DNA of 64,000 nucleotides from Semisulcospira habei (Eukaryota; Mollusca; Gastropoda; Semisulcospiridae): NCBI GenBank assembly GCA_036245525.1, contig BTPG01000002.1, positions 168,130,273 to 168,194,272 of the forward strand, read 5' to 3'. Shown piece by piece: positions 31,310 to 43,564 of this stretch (position 1 is its first letter; each line of letters starts with the position of its first letter). The notes under the pieces were generated by a model. It saw only the letters and a program-made list of their open reading frames with translations, ran no database searches and was not told where the DNA came from. The position numbers and the translations under genes were made by a program.

Positions 31310-31620
31310 CACCAGTTGTGTTTGTTATGCCGCCTTGTCGACACACCTAATGAACTTTAACAGCAGTTTGGACGCGCAGCAAAAGCACACGCGTAACCGC
31401 ACTTATTTATTCTGCGCAGCCGTTAGCCATGTCAATCTATATTTAGCTGTTTCTCGTACTGAAAGCGTTGCATTTCTAGAACGGAGTGGAGTCATTGTCA
31501 GGTTACTTGTGTGCTGAACTGGATTGTCCTGTGTCTAAATGACTGTGCCGTTGTAGCGTTTCGTACCCATCTGTTACAGAAGTCAGTGTATCTTTGAACA
31601 GTTACAGCGGTAGTGGGTCT
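31310..31620 (+). repeat. Dispersed repeat R, third copy
   Basis: Matches 19130-19440. A family A element starts at its right end. No GPCR exon follows. Confidence 0.72.
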
Positions 31621-31819
31621 TTAACCCGAGAAAATCCCAGCACCAGCAAACCCTGCAAGAGGTATAGATCATCATGAGCCCCCGCAGTTGTGGGGGCTCA
31701 TGGGGATCTTTGCCTCTTGCTGACACCACTTTGAGTCTATGTTCATAGGACATTCTGGTGTTTAATTGACAAATGAATGCAGAAACACCATCTCCGTCAA
31801 CTAACACTGAACATGTTAA
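31621..31819 (-). mobile_element. Family A MITE
   Basis: TTAACCCGAGAAAATCCC to TTAA at 31816-31819; hairpin at 31655-31720 with a few mismatches. The end TTAA is shared with the next element. Confidence 0.8.
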
Positions 31820-31990
31820 CCCATTACATCCTGAGGCTGATTTTTTTCTCCAAAATTTGCTTATTGTCCTATGAAAGGTACATTACAGATTAGGAGATAG
31901 ATCAACTATTTTCGTTCAAGAGTGGTGCCGGAATAGCTTGGCGCCTCAGGCGCAAAGCTATTCTGGCACTACCTTTGAACTATCAGACTA
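31816..31990 (+). mobile_element. Family N MITE, right end missing
   Basis: TTAACCCATTACATCCTGAGG, spacer with CCAAAATTTGCTTATTG, hairpin GTGGTGCCGGAATAGCTTGG CGCCTCAGGCG. Terminates in unrelated sequence after ACTATCAGAC. Confidence 0.75.
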
Positions 31991-33131
31991 ATTTCAATCA
32001 GAATAATAAGAGTACTTTATTATCTCAAAAAGAGAAATTCTTTTTGGCCACCTCAGGTGCAACTCGCAATCACGTGACAACAGTTTTCCAAACAAATGGA
32101 CAATGGCTCGGGACGGGTGAAGCCCGTCGCCAAGGCGTCTAATGGCCGGCGGCAACGGCCCCAACTCGACATGAACCTCCCTAACACAAGCAAACTAAAG
32201 ACGGTTCTATCTTAGTATCAGTCTATAACACATAATATAATGTTTTTAAACTTGTTGCTTGGCTGAGACTAGTTACACAAATAACAAAAAATATGCAACA
32301 ACAACAACAACAACAACAACAAAAAAGACGAATACTTTCACAGTTGCTACCTGGGGGCCGTCGCCATAAGAATCAGTAGCGCCGGCTATTAGACAGTCGC
32401 TCCGGCATAAACAGTCACCACCTTAATTATAACTTAACTAGTATATAACTTCATAGTCATTTTAAAGCAATAGTAGTAGGACTACATCATTAACGTAAAA
32501 GCAGTCCAAAATGGTTTCTAAAGAGTACACACTGGCACGCTGTTCAGTAAGAAACACAGTCACTGCGTCTGGGAGGTGTAAGTGTGTAAATAGTGTGTAA
32601 GGATGACAAGGGTTAAACATCGTACTGGTCGACACACCCAATGCCAATTTCACTAACTTGGCCATTGTAAAGCAGTTCTTGATTGGGGCTCAAAGCTTAA
32701 TAATTGCAGTTTCTATATTTGAGATCACAGGAACCATTCAGAGACGCATTTACTTCTTCACTGAGTTTTTGTTTCAAGTTACGCAAGGCACGAAGCGGAA
32801 TAGAACTGAATCAATGCACTGTGCAAATACGGCTCGAAATGTGCCTCCGGTGCACGTTTGTTCGGCGTCTGTTTATTTAGAATGCATCGTATGCTCGGTT
32901 ACCTACCGAGTGAACCTCGTACTGGCTCAGTGGGGAAATAGGGGGGGGGGGGGATGGGGGGAGGGGGGGAGGGGGGGGGGGGAGGGGGGAGGGATGAACA
33001 GAGGTCGCACCAGCGTAAGGCAAGAGCGACAAGTCCTGCATGAGAAGCCTCAGGACTTCCCAATCTAAGTGGTCGCCCTTGGTTTACAACCGACACTCGT
33101 ATGACTCCTCTTTGTGAGACTGTATCGAGGA
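31991..33131. other. Non-coding stretch with G-rich tract
   Basis: Contains a short CAA repeat (32300-32324) and a long G-rich tract (32940-32995). Frames of up to 136 codons pass through but show no domain, and one is translated from the G tract. Confidence 0.5.
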
Positions 33132-33133
33132 AG

Positions 33134-33217
<84 letters not shown>

Positions 33218-33223
33218 TAATCA
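33132..33223. repeat. (AATC)n microsatellite
   Basis: About 22 AATC units. It resembles the (AATC)n tails at 62500 and 63757, so it may be the tail of a retroelement. Confidence 0.9.
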
Positions 33224-33517
33224 AAACAAAACAGAAACAAATAAAAGAAAATAAAAGAAAACCTACCCCGTAGTCAGTACTCAATCGAAGTTAGAGTAGG
33301 AAAGGGGTGAGGGTGGGGGTGGGTGGTGGGTGGGGGAGGCATAAACAGCCAGTCGTCAGCTCTAGAGGTTCTTCTATGCTGTTACACATTTATACCACAT
33401 CCACTTAGGGCTTTAGTGACATTTTGTAGGTGATGTGAACCCCATCATACATTGCCGAAAAAATTGAGTAAACACACTCCACAGTTTAAAAAAAAACAAC
33501 ACGGTCCTGGATCATGC

Positions 33518-33545
33518 ACGAGGCAAAGATCCTCATGAGCCCCCC
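33518..33545 (+). repeat. Family A fragment
   Basis: GCACGAGGCAAAGATCCTCA TGAGCCCC running into a C homopolymer. Confidence 0.5.
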
Positions 33546-33589
33546 CCCCCCCTCTTCCACCGCCTTGTCATTTGATTTTCAGGCCAGTT

Positions 33590-33805
33590 GATAAGGAATG
33601 CCTTAACGTTTCTCTTCCTCCCCCCTCCCCCCCCCTCCTCCCCGTTGTTAGACTTTGCGGCTGGTGAAAGACGTTTTGAAAGCGGGGCCTTCTCTCTAAT
33701 TCATCGTCTCTTTCCATCGTGAAATGTGAATGCTGTATTTTTGGATTCGTGATTCGTAAACCGCAAAACCGCAAAATAGAAATTCTTGAATCCGTGATGG
33801 TACCC
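33590..33805 (-). repeat. Dispersed repeat U, minus copy
   Basis: Complement of 24640-24790 (CACGAATCC, CATTTCACGATGG, TTTCAAAACGTC). Bounded by C-rich runs on both sides. Confidence 0.6.
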
Positions 33806-33918
33806 CCCCCCCCCCCATTTGCCCCCCCCCCCCCTCCTCCTCCTCCCCCTCCCCTTTGTACTCTTGAGGTACACGTGCAGCTTTGCGATCCGTACTGATG
33901 TACTTAATCCGACCGTGT

Positions 33919-34131
33919 TTAACCCATTCAGCCCTGACGCACTACAGCATTAGATGGGTCGACCTTGATAATTCAAGGTACTGCCAGATTAGCTTGGCGC
34001 CGATAGGTGCCAAGCTAATCTGACACTGCCCTTGAATTATCATGGTCGATCCATCTCTTGCAACTAATGCATAGTCATTAGATGACGCCAACAGAATTTG
34101 GGACATACGGCCGTCGGGCTGAATGAGTTAA
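33919..34131 (+). mobile_element. Family B MITE, 213 bp
   Basis: TTAACCCATTCAGCCCTGACG to GTCGGGCTGAATGAGTTAA; hairpin loop GATA. Confidence 0.88.
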
Positions 34132-34429
34132 AGTATGTGACGGACTCTACCTAGAGCGCCTGTCTTTGACGGATTGTTCGACATGCTGTCCGTCCCGATG
34201 GCGGACAAATATAAAATCTTTTGTTTTTATGCGGTTTGATTTAATGTTCTATCCATAAACTGTGTTTGTGTTTGTGTCAGAACGCAACACATAAAATAGT
34301 AATACTTTACAGGTTTACGAACAAGCTGAAAAGTGTGTAAGCCTGTACATAAGGCTTTGTCACGACGAGTTACTGAGATAACCGCGATCTAACGACTAAA
34401 ATTGTATTTAGGGCGCTGACAAAGCAAAA
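34132..34429. other. Unannotated stretch
   Basis: No recognised content. Confidence 0.5.
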
Positions 34430-34540
34430 CCCCAGTGCGCAAAAGGCCATCGGGCCGAAGTCGGCCGCTGTTGGCCCGGGCACGGCCGTGCCCGGGCCAA
34501 CGGCGGCCGACCGTCGGCCCGTGCCATTTGCGCAGTGGGA
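34430..34540. mobile_element. Family G hairpin, full length
   Basis: CCCAGTGCGCAAAAGGCC to GCCATTTGCGCAGTGGG, about 110 bp, with a GC-rich stem GTTGGCCCGGGCACGG CCGTGCCCGGGCCAAC. Confidence 0.75.
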
Positions 34541-34689
34541 TGTTCTCCTCCGGTGCCGGAGGGCATTTGGTCACCAGTCACATCCTGTTGTTTTTTTTTT
34601 TCCCGTTGAGTTTCCCAGCGGGCCACGGCGGCCACGTCGACACGATGACCTTTTGCCGCGTTGTCATGACTGTTTTTCATTATCAGTTT

Positions 34690-34995
34690 TGCTGTTGTTG
34701 TTGCTGCTGTTGTTGTTGTAACGTCTGTTTTTATCTGTCAGTTTTATTGCTGTTGTGTTGTTGTTGTTGTGCTGTTATGGTGTTGTAGTTGCTGTTGTTG
34801 TTGTTGCTGCTGCTGTTGTTATTCTAGGAACATCTGTTTCTTGATAAGTTTCTTCTTGTTGTTGCAGCTGTTGCTCAGTGTTGTTGTCGTTGTTGTTGTC
34901 ACTGTAGTTGTTCTTGATACGTCTGTTTTTCTTGTTAGTTTGTTGTTGTCGTTGGTGTTGTTGTTGTCGTTGCTGCTGATGTTATTGATGGCATG
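34690..34995. repeat. TTG/TGC-rich repeat tract
   Basis: TTG-type triplets broken three times by a related unit (CGTCTGTTTTTATCTGTCAG, CATCTGTTTCTTGATAAG, CGTCTGTTTTTCTTGTTAG). Confidence 0.8.
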
Positions 34996-35154
34996 TTTAA
35001 CTGTGCCTAACTCGATATGACCCATGTGTTCACGTGTAAATGTCACGTTAACCTCTCGTGCGTGCAGCGAAACTGTGATTTAGGCAGTACTGCTTGGCTG
35101 TGTTCTCGGGACGGTACCCGTGGGCGTTGGCCAGCTTTTGTGTTCACCCTTGTT

Positions 35155-35219
35155 CCCAGTATGCAATAGCTATCGGGCTGAAGTGGCCCACTGCGGCCGA
35201 CAGCCTTTTGCGTACTGGG
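35155..35219. mobile_element. Family G hairpin, short form
   Basis: CCCAGTATGCAATAGC to CTTTTGCGTACTGGG. Confidence 0.68.
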
Positions 35220-35285
35220 CTTTTATGATGTGCCATGGTGCTAACGGCCTCGTTTAATGTCAGATCACTGTCTGATGCTGTTCTA

Positions 35286-35499
35286 TTAACTCATTGTACC
35301 CCAACACCGAAATCCCCAAATTTTGCCGTTGTTCTCTGAAGACTGCATTGCAGTGCAGGACACAGATCGACCATGATAGTTCAAGGGTGATGCCAGAATA
35401 GCTTGGCGCCCATAGGCGCCAAGCTATTCTGGCATCACCCTTGAACTATCATGGTCGAGCCTAAACTTGCTGTGGTGTGTCTGGGGTAGAATGAGTTAA
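35286..35499 (-). mobile_element. Family C MITE, 214 bp
   Basis: TTAACTCATTGTACCCCAAC to GGGGTAGAATGAGTTAA; hairpin of about 95 nt, loop CATA. Confidence 0.9.
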
Positions 35500-36879
35500 A
35501 GCTTTATAATATTATTGGTGGTGGTGGTGGTGGTGATGTTGTGGTGGTGAGTTTGTTGTTGTTGTTGTTGTGTGCTGGTGTTGGGGCTGGTGGCAATTTT
35601 GAAATGCTTTCATATCTGCTTCCTGTTAATGGCTGACCTTCACTTTCTGGTTCATCTTATCAGTTACTCAATCGAATAGAAACTCGTGGACACGAACAAG
35701 AAAACAGAAATTGTGCCAGTTAGCCCATTGGGCTGTGGCCAGAAACAAAATAGACCAGTCAGTGTATCTGCTATATCTATGTAATATGAACCATACGGCA
35801 ATGCACAGGATTCTTACCATTTCGTGTACGTTCATTTCGGAAATGTGAGGCTTACAACAGGAAGTTGTCGCTTATTGGCAAGGATAATATTATAATTATG
35901 TTATTGGTATCAGGGGTTTTTGCTACAGGCCGACCCTTGTAGGAATCGGGTTGTCAAAATAACCACTGTGCCCTTCGGTCTTCGGGGTACAACGGTATTG
36001 TCCTCCCGAAGGCATGTAAGGTTCTGTGCAGCAAACCACTGCTACCAATAACGTATTTACCTTCTTCTGCGAAGAACATCAATTCGTTTGAATGAAACAG
36101 AGCGCATGGAGAAAAGTAACCAAGCCTGAAGGCGGGCTAGGCGAGACAGCGCTCAGCTCGTCGGAAGGATCGGGAAAAACTGGCTCGTTACCGAATTTGC
36201 CTCGTTAACTCGGTCGGGCGGACAGCTGGAAAACTGTCCACCAGGTGAGACGATCGTCGACACCATGCATACGATCTAGCACCCGCTCACACAATCTCCA
36301 GACTTCCAGGCATACTCCCCACATCCAGTCACCCTCCCGAAAGGCAAAAGCCCGAGACGTCACTTGCATTGCAAGGGCACTTTATGGCTATAAAATGCCG
36401 GAAAAATGAGAGCAGACAAAAGTTGTCTGCGGACTGCGTAACAAAGAAATATGGGGGCAGAAAAACGCCAAGGCCCTGGGCCCCTGACCCATCCACCTGA
36501 GGGCTGGGGGCAGACGCACATGTTCGGGCCACTCATATGAGGGGTTTTCCCCCCGAGTATTTAGGCTGCCCTCCGCCAGCAGAATTAGTTCAGAATGTAA
36601 TAAATTGGTCGAGTGTTCTTGCTCTGAAGTGACTCCCGTGGAAAGCAGTCAAAATTTTCAAGTGTGGGAAAAGTTGCAACCCAAATAGTTGTTTTCTTGT
36701 ATCCATGGGTTGTAAAGCAAGCAGCCATAGCCGTAGATCCGTAGTAGTACACACGCAAGTCAGCAAGGTCATGCCGTGACCGCTTTGTCAGTATCGCTCT
36801 GCAAACTTTAGATTACCATCAGAGGTAAAGGGTAGTGCCTGATTGATCGGGCTGTACACCCTTTAGCCAGACCTTTAGA
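35500..36879. other. Non-coding stretch
   Basis: GTG and GTT repeats at 35515-35575; otherwise no gene, repeat family or RNA recognised. Confidence 0.5.
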
Positions 36880-37090
36880 TGGGATGATCGGTCGACCCAG
36901 CGGCAGATTGCCGGCAGTGCCTAATCAGTTGCTTGTATTGCACAGTGCAGGTTTAACAGAAGAAACGTCTAAACTGTTAATATGGCACTTCCCATAGGCT
37001 ATGATGGTCAGTCGACCCAACAAATGATTGCTCACCGGCAGTGTCTAATCAGCTGCTCGTATTGCGTAGTGCTTAGCAGAAGAAATTTGG
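36880..37090 (+). repeat. Two-unit tandem repeat
   Basis: CGGTCGACCCAGCGGCAGATTG with CCTAATCAGTTGCTTGTATTG recurs about 125 bp on as CAGTCGACCCAACAAATGATTG with TCTAATCAGCTGCTCGTATTG; both are followed by GCAGAAGAAA-like sequence. Confidence 0.65.
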
Positions 37091-37129
37091 GAGTCGTCCA
37101 GTTAATTACTTATCAGGAGACGGAGAAAA

Positions 37130-37225
37130 CATGATAGAAAACATGATAGTTTAGCATGATAGTTAAAAAATAGTGCCAGATCTGGCACTACTTTTGAACT
37201 ATCGTCACAGTGCTCGATCCATAAA
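37130..37225. mobile_element. Degraded B/C-type hairpin
   Basis: TAGTGCCAGA TCTGGCACTA is all that is left of the core; CATGATAGTT and GAACTATCGTCA are remnants of the arms. Confidence 0.5.
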
Positions 37226-37815
37226 TTGTTGTACTGTCAGTGTCAGGACCAGATGAAATCAGGATAAGGCATTTCAGTGGCACAGGAAACGAAATAGCTT
37301 TAAAGCGACCCGCTCCAGGGAGGGCCGTTTTGACTGCGAAAATTCAACGATGCGACGTGTTCTCGATGTTGTCTACCCTTCGATAGTAGGCACACGTCCC
37401 AGAGGTTTTCTACTGCACCGGCATCGGTGGAACTCTCCTGCGTACAAAGGCGAAGAAGCTCACAAAGTTCTTTTATTAGGACATTCAAACTTCATAAGTG
37501 TAAGTTATCCTTTCTGTGCAGCATTATGGTGTGAAGGATGCAATGTGCGAACTATTTTCATTTGATATATTAATTATCATGGTATTGCCTGGAGCAGGTC
37601 CCTTTAAGACTACGTCATAAAGTTTCAGCTCAGTAGGAGGCGGGTCGACCGCCATGGTATATCCGAACTGTCCTTTAGGCACCAAGCAGTTGTCTGTCAT
37701 CACTTTTGAGCTATCTCAGTTGCTCGGTTCGTATCGGGCGTCAGTCGTTGTGTGTCAAGGCTAAACTTGGCGCGCGGTAAAGGAACTCTGTCAGTGGCAC
37801 AGATAATGAACTGTT
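37226..37815. other. Unannotated stretch
   Basis: No recognised content. Confidence 0.5.
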
Positions 37816-37932
37816 TTAACTCATTCAAGGGACCCCGTATCAATAGCTGCGAAAGTGTCGTATAGCGTTGCCGAAGGCAACGCTATACGACACTTCCGCA
37901 GCTATTGATGTGGGGCGCCTTGAATGAGTTAA
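37816..37932. mobile_element. Family L palindromic MITE (117 bp, TTAA to TTAA)
   Basis: TTAACTCATTCAAGGGACCCC to GCGCCTTGAATGAGTTAA with a long stem AATAGCTGCGAAAGTGTCG and GTATAGCGTTGCC GAAG GGCAACGCTATAC-like centre. Confidence 0.8.
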
Positions 37933-37979
37933 CCATAGCAGACTGACAGCCCTGCAACCTAGTATTGACGCAGAAAGTC

Positions 37980-38650
<671 letters not shown>

Positions 38651-39272
38651 GTCTGCCTAAAGAAGAATCACGTGACCGGCGAGTTGCCGGCATCTACCGG
38701 CTCGCATTCAGCGATTGACCAGAATGCTTGAGGGTGTCTCTGTGTTGATTTTGAAACAAAATACTACGTCACTTCCGTAGGTATGCAGGGAAATGAATAC
38801 CACACGATAGGGGCCTGACGATCGAGCTTTTACTGAATGTGAATAGCGCTGCGCCAACGGGAGCGCAATCGGCCACCACACAAACTCAATACTATAACAC
38901 AAAGGCAGAAAGCTACATCACACGCGAAAATCACAATGAAGCGATGCACGGTGATTCCAGAAGCAGTTTTCAACGTTCAACGTTATCCACCTAAACCCCG
39001 AAAGGCGGAACAAACTCAGTAGACATATTGACACAAATCTATACCAACCTTGTCCGCCGACCAGAATCGAAAGTTCAGTATCAAGGCTTTTTGCACAGTC
39101 AAGCATCATACATGCAGCCGTCCCTTTACTGGACTCTGTCTCGGCCCAGAAATAAGTGTCTTCGGATTGGTTTATGTAAATTAGCATATCGTGTGAAATT
39201 AAAATAAAAGTAGATCTAAACTGGCTCCATGACTTTCCGAAGAAGAATTTGCAAAGTAATAACAGTAAACTT
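38651..39272. other. Stretch with one unrecognised minus-strand frame
   Basis: A 128-codon minus frame (38918-39304) has no domain I recognise; a short part with several Cys (about 39080-39160) looks coding-like but cannot be named. Could be an exon of an unknown gene or chance. Confidence 0.3.
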
Positions 39273-39484
39273 TTAACATTCAGCCCGACGCACGTATTTC
39301 CCAAATTTTGGAGGTGTCATCTAATGACTTTGCACCAGTTGCAGGAGATGGATCGACCAGGATAATTCAAGGGCAGTGCCAGATTAGTTTGGCGCCGACA
39401 GGCGCCAAGCTAATCTGGCACTATCCTTGAATTATCATGGTCGATCCATCTCCTGCTGTAGTGCGTCAGGGCTGAATGGGTTAA
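39273..39484 (-). mobile_element. Family B MITE, 212 bp
   Basis: TTAACATTCAGCCCGACGCACG to GGGCTGAATGGGTTAA; loop GACA. Confidence 0.88.
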
Positions 39485-40312
39485 ACAACGGACGTAAAGG
39501 AAAGCAGCTTGGCCTCTTTCACGGCACTCCGCTAAAGGGTTTAGAACCAGACTCTAGGTGTTCAGAAAGAGGTCGGTGCATTCTGGGATTTTTCGCGTCT
39601 TTCTAGATTATGGCGCGTGCCGTAGCTTTCTGCCCTTGCGTTATAATATTGTGTTTCTGTGGTGGCCGGGTGCACAAACGGTGGCGCAACGGTATTCGCA
39701 TTAAGTAAAAACTCAGTCGTCAAGTCCCTATGGGCCTTTGCAATCTTGTTCCTGCAAACTAACAAGGAAGTGACGTGTATTGTGTTTATTGTTCCATGTT
39801 GAGTATACACATTCGGTCTCGATAACTTTATCAGTCGCAACTAATGACTGGAAAGAAAGATTCGCTTTTTACTTCCGGGTTACCATAACTAAATCCATTT
39901 CCCACTGCAATAGGACTTGATGGCCCCAGAAACTGCCTATGCCATCTTCAATACCTATGTTCCTTTGACGGCTGTTGCGTTTTCTACGCGTATGGGATGC
40001 TCGCGCAAATCTAGGCTAGCCCACGCACAGCTTTGGCTGTTGACATCGGCCCAGTTGCCTTTTGCTGGCTAGGAGAAGAAAATCATGTCTTTATATAGAG
40101 AAGAGAGCAACACCTGCTGGTTCCATCCACACTGAAGGACTTGGGAGACAATCTACTGAACTAGGTAAGTATCTGGGTGACCGAGCATTTACTTATGAAT
40201 ACTGTAGTGCTTAGACAACGGCGTTCGAGTGGATTACCGAAAAGCTGTTCACCGAGCAGGTCCCTGTTATACCTTTTCATCCCGATACACCCATTGCTTG
40301 AAATAAATTTGG
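39485..40312. other. Unannotated stretch
   Basis: No gene or known repeat recognised. Confidence 0.5.
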
Positions 40313-40478
40313 CTGATGGTTCAAGGGTGGTGCCAGAATAGCTTGGCGCCTTAGGCGCCAAGCTATTCTGGCACCACCCTTGAACTAAAGCAGTTGATCT
40401 GTCTCCTAATCTGTAATGTATTCTTCATAGGACAATAAGGAAAATTTGTACAAAATCAGCCTCAGGATGTAACGGGTT
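40313..40478 (-). mobile_element. Family N MITE, left end missing
   Basis: Perfect hairpin GTTCAAGGGTGGTGCCAG with centre GGCGCC TTA GGCGCC; right end CAGCCTCAGGATGTAACGGG TTAT, complement of the 31816 left end. Confidence 0.8.
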
Positions 40479-40579
40479 ATTTCGAGGATCCTGGAAAGCG
40501 ACGTTCTCTGACCATCCCTACTGTACCAAAAGACATACGAGGTGAACAGTTTTTCTGTAATGCACGAGAGCCCCATTGC

Positions 40580-40939
40580 CTAACTCGTGGCGTCCCAGGT
40601 GCGAAATACCCACATTTTGGAGTTGTCCTCTGAGGACTGCATTACAATTCAGGAGAAAGATCGACCATGATAGTTCAAGGATGGTGACAGAATAGCTTGG
40701 CGCCTATAGGCGCCAAGCTATTCTGGCACCATCCTTGAACTATCATGGTCGAGTCATATCTTGCTATGAAAGGAAAACAGAAAATAGAGGTTGAAACCCC
40801 TTTAAGTTAAAAACATGTTTCAAACTTAAAGGGTTTTCAACAGGCTCTATTTTCTGTTTTCCTTTCACGTGAAACCCTTGAGTGGGCAACTGTTTTACTA
40901 TAATATCTTGCTGTGGTGTTCCGGGGCTGAATGCGTTAA
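40580..40939 (-). mobile_element. Family C MITE carrying a nested hairpin element
   Basis: CTAACTCGTGGCGTCCCAGG to GGGGCTGAATGCGTTAA. Interrupted at 40766-40912 close to its right end. Confidence 0.82.
40766..40912. mobile_element. Element M, hairpin insertion with 10-bp target duplication
   Basis: Flanked by ATATCTTGCT at 40756-40765 and 40913-40922. Holds a stem GAAAGGAAAACAGAAAATAG with its complement (40768-40867) and an inner stem CTTTAAGTT. The right 40 bp lie outside the stem. Only copy seen. Confidence 0.8.
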
Positions 40940-41600
40940 GCAGTCTATACCACGCGCCTCCTTCTACTTACTATTTTCGTGGGCTGAAATGTGATCCAAA
41001 CGGCCTTCCGCGGCGTGTTTACGTCTGACTCCACAAAAAGTACAATTAATGTGCTTCAGATGCCAACAAACCCGATAATTATCCATCATACAATCCGATA
41101 ATTCACGAAAAAAAAACCCACAACAAAAACAAAAAAACCAAACTCAAACGGCCCAACCATCTTCTATCCTGTTTCTGCCACGAATTTCATTCAGATCACT
41201 CTAGACACTTCCACAGAAACTCCTGTGCTTTCGCCAGACACCGCCCACTGCTTTCTATCAGTGCGTAAGTCTATGACTATAGTAGTAATACTAATAGACT
41301 TATGATACACGTTACGCGAATAGGAATACCCAGCAAAGAAAGAAGCGCGCTTAGAAAGGACAGTTTATTTAGTAAATTTATTGAGATGTTACACGAAAAG
41401 CATTTGGGGGGTTCGGGGGTGGGGGAGTTGGGAGATGGGGATGGGGGTGGGGGGTGGGGGAGGGGGGCGGTTGGGGGGGTGGTGGTGGTGGTGGTGGGAG
41501 GGGGTGGGGGGTGGGTGGGTGGGCATATGGGGGTGGGTCTGTGCATAGAGGTGAGAAGATATTGTGGGCGCCCGTTGACGTCATCAACACGCTATTTTCA
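40940..41600. other. Non-coding stretch with G-rich tract
   Basis: G/T-rich tract at 41404-41545. Short match GAAAGAAGCGCGCTTAGAAA to 18128-18150 and 22665-22690, suggesting another dispersed repeat. Confidence 0.5.
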
Positions 41601-41601
41601 A

Positions 41602-41692
41602 CGCCGGGTTGTCGACTGAAATGTTGTATAAAGTTGTATGGCCACGCCGATAAAGCTAAGCTCTAACAACTTTTCAGTCGACAACCCAGCGT
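41602..41692. mobile_element. Hairpin K
   Basis: CGCCGGGTTGTCGACTGAAA pairs with TTTCAGTCGACAACCCAGCG, about 90 bp; the middle is only weakly paired. Single copy. Confidence 0.62.
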
Positions 41693-41741
41693 GCTTGGGT
41701 GCGCCATCCTCGGGGTGAAATCTTTTTCGGATTTAAGTCTG

Positions 41742-41956
41742 TTAACCCCTTCACTGCCACCGGAAGTATATCTGGTTTGTGAAATCTTTGTTCATTCAAC
41801 GACCAAAAGCCGCAACCGTCTAAGGAACATGAGTACGTATTGGTCTCAGCAAGAGGCATAGATCCTCATGAGCCCCCGCAATTGCGGGGACTCATGAGGA
41901 TCTATACCTCTTGCAGTTGGGTGGTGTTCAATGTTTCTCGGCAGTGAAGGGGTTAA
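41742..41956 (+). mobile_element. Family A MITE, complete, 215 bp
   Basis: TTAACCCCTTCACTGCCAC to TCTCGGCAGTGAAGGGGTTAA; hairpin at 41849-41914. Good reference copy for the family. Confidence 0.9.
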
Positions 41957-41982
41957 TACGTAAAATGATGTCACATCAGACC

Positions 41983-42006
41983 AGCACACACACACACACA
42001 CACACA

Positions 42007-42051
<45 letters not shown>

Positions 42052-42082
42052 AAACAAACACACACACACACACACACGCACG

Positions 42083-42168
<86 letters not shown>
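41983..42168. repeat. (CA)n microsatellite
   Basis: About 185 bp with CACT, ATACA and AAACA interruptions. Confidence 0.95.
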
Positions 42169-42169
<1 letters not shown>

Positions 42170-42207
42170 CATGCAGTGCGAGTTTAATGAGGTCAGTCTA
42201 CGCAACA

Positions 42208-42423
42208 CGCTAACTACTTCACTGCCAGTGGACGCGGAGGGTGTTTCTGAAATGTTTGTTCCTTCTACTCCAAAGAGCCCCTGACGCCCCAGGAACATAG
42301 ATTCAAATTGGTCTCAGCAAGAGGCATGGATCCCCATGAGCCCCCGCAGTTGCGGGGGCTCATGAGGATCCATGCCTCTTGCGGCAGGTCGTGTTGACTT
42401 TTTCTCGGTAGTGAAGAGGTTAA
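42208..42423 (+). mobile_element. Family A MITE just upstream of the PLA2-like gene
   Basis: CTAACTACTTCACTGCCAGTG to TCGGTAGTGAAGAGGTTAA (TTAA 42420-42423). Hairpin at 42317-42382 with a paired change: GGCATGGATCC against GGATCCATGCC. Ends 45 bp before the start codon. Confidence 0.86.
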
Positions 42424-42468
42424 AACACACGCAGACAGCGCAGACAGTCTTGATTGTCCCCCTTTAGG

Positions 42469-42633
42469 ATGTCGTGGCTGTGGTGTTTTCTGCTCCTGGG
42501 CGTGATGGCAGCGGTACAGGGAGATAACTGTGACACGCACGCCAACGGGTGCAGTATTCCGCTTGACCTCTACCTGCCCTACAAGGTCACCTTCACACAC
42601 TCTTGTAATCGTCACGACATCTGCTACGGATGT
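42469..42633 (+). CDS. Secreted phospholipase A2-like protein (conodipine type), exon 1 of 2
   Basis: Codes for residues 1-55 of a 129-residue protein (with 44853-45077). Residues 1-18 form a signal peptide (WLWCFLLLGVMAAVQG), cleavage probably before Asp19. Around the end of the exon lies the PLA2 active-site pattern with His49-Asp50 in C-N-R-H-D-I-C-Y-G-C. The ATG is just behind a likely splice acceptor (CCCCCTTTAG at 42458-42467), so a 5' UTR exon may lie upstream. Donor GTAAGT, phase 0. Conodipine-type PLA2s occur in cone snail venom but related secreted enzymes are widespread in non-venomous molluscs; the role here is unknown. Confidence 0.85.
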
Positions 42634-43419
42634 GTAAGTCTGGGTGGTTTACAGTTCATCCCTAGTGTGGATCTGTAACATTTTGCACGTCTTACAGATC
42701 TATAAACTTTAACATATGAATTATGAGAGTGCTTGGGAATTCTGCCGCCAGCTGTAGGAGATTTTTCGAAGCCAACAACTGCCAACTAATTATCCCTCTG
42801 CATTGCAGCGAATATTTCAGGTTGGGCCAAAAAATACTTCAAGACATAGCCGCTATGACTATGACTGGTAGGTACTGGCTGTTAAAATTTACGTGCAATT
42901 CGACCCTGGCGCCTAGAGGAGATTCAGTTGCCGGCATCAAGTAGTTGCCGTCATCAGGACAGTGGGTTGAATATTGCACGTAATTTGCCAGGACCTGCCT
43001 GACACAGTCCAGCGAAAATCTCGCTGCAGAGCTAGAACAGTGGTTGGCAGACACTGGCCAGGAAACGCTTCCTGCAACTCAGTGGCGGCTGTCCTTTTAT
43101 GATTGCACGGCTCACTAGATCTAGGAGGGGTGTGTGGCGTGGTGGTGGGGTAGGGTAGAGAGGGGTAAAGAAATAATTCCTAGGGTCACTTTCAGCGTAG
43201 CGGCAGGTTTACGTCACTTGGTCACGTCAGTTGATTTGGTAATGCATACTTTAGGTGAGTGGCAAGCCCAAGGGACCGAGCCTCACGCCAGATCCACTCT
43301 GACAGTCATTCTGGCGTGGTAGTCAGCAACACGCCAAAGGCCGAGGTCAGTCAACGCTGATCAGTGTTGGCATCTGTGCCAAAGTGACCGAGTGACTCTA
43401 TCGTCAGGATCGACCTGGA
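42634..43419. other. First part of the PLA2-like intron
   Basis: No repeat family recognised. Contains AACTACTTGATGCCGGCAACTG near 42935, not assigned. Confidence 0.45.
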
Positions 43420-43527
43420 CCCAGCAAGCAAAGCTATCGGGCAGACGTCGGCTGCAGTTGGCCCGCGCACAACTGTGCGCGGGCCAACTGCAGCCGACGC
43501 CTGCCCATTGACCTTTTGCGTAATCGG
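43420..43527. mobile_element. Family G hairpin in the PLA2-like intron
   Basis: CCCAGCAAGCAAAGCTATCGG and a strong stem GTCGGCTGCAGTTGGCCCGC with its complement; right end CTTTTGCGTAATCGG is degraded. Confidence 0.75.
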
Positions 43528-43564
43528 AGTCATTTTAGCGTGCTAAGCCATAGAGACCCCGGCT

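Noticed and set aside
34408..34680. 90-117 codon frames over 34408-34788
   Set aside because: They follow a GC-rich family G palindrome and TTG repeats; no domain.
38918..39304. Possible coding exon on the minus strand
   Set aside because: No recognisable family, no clear splice sites; left as unannotated.
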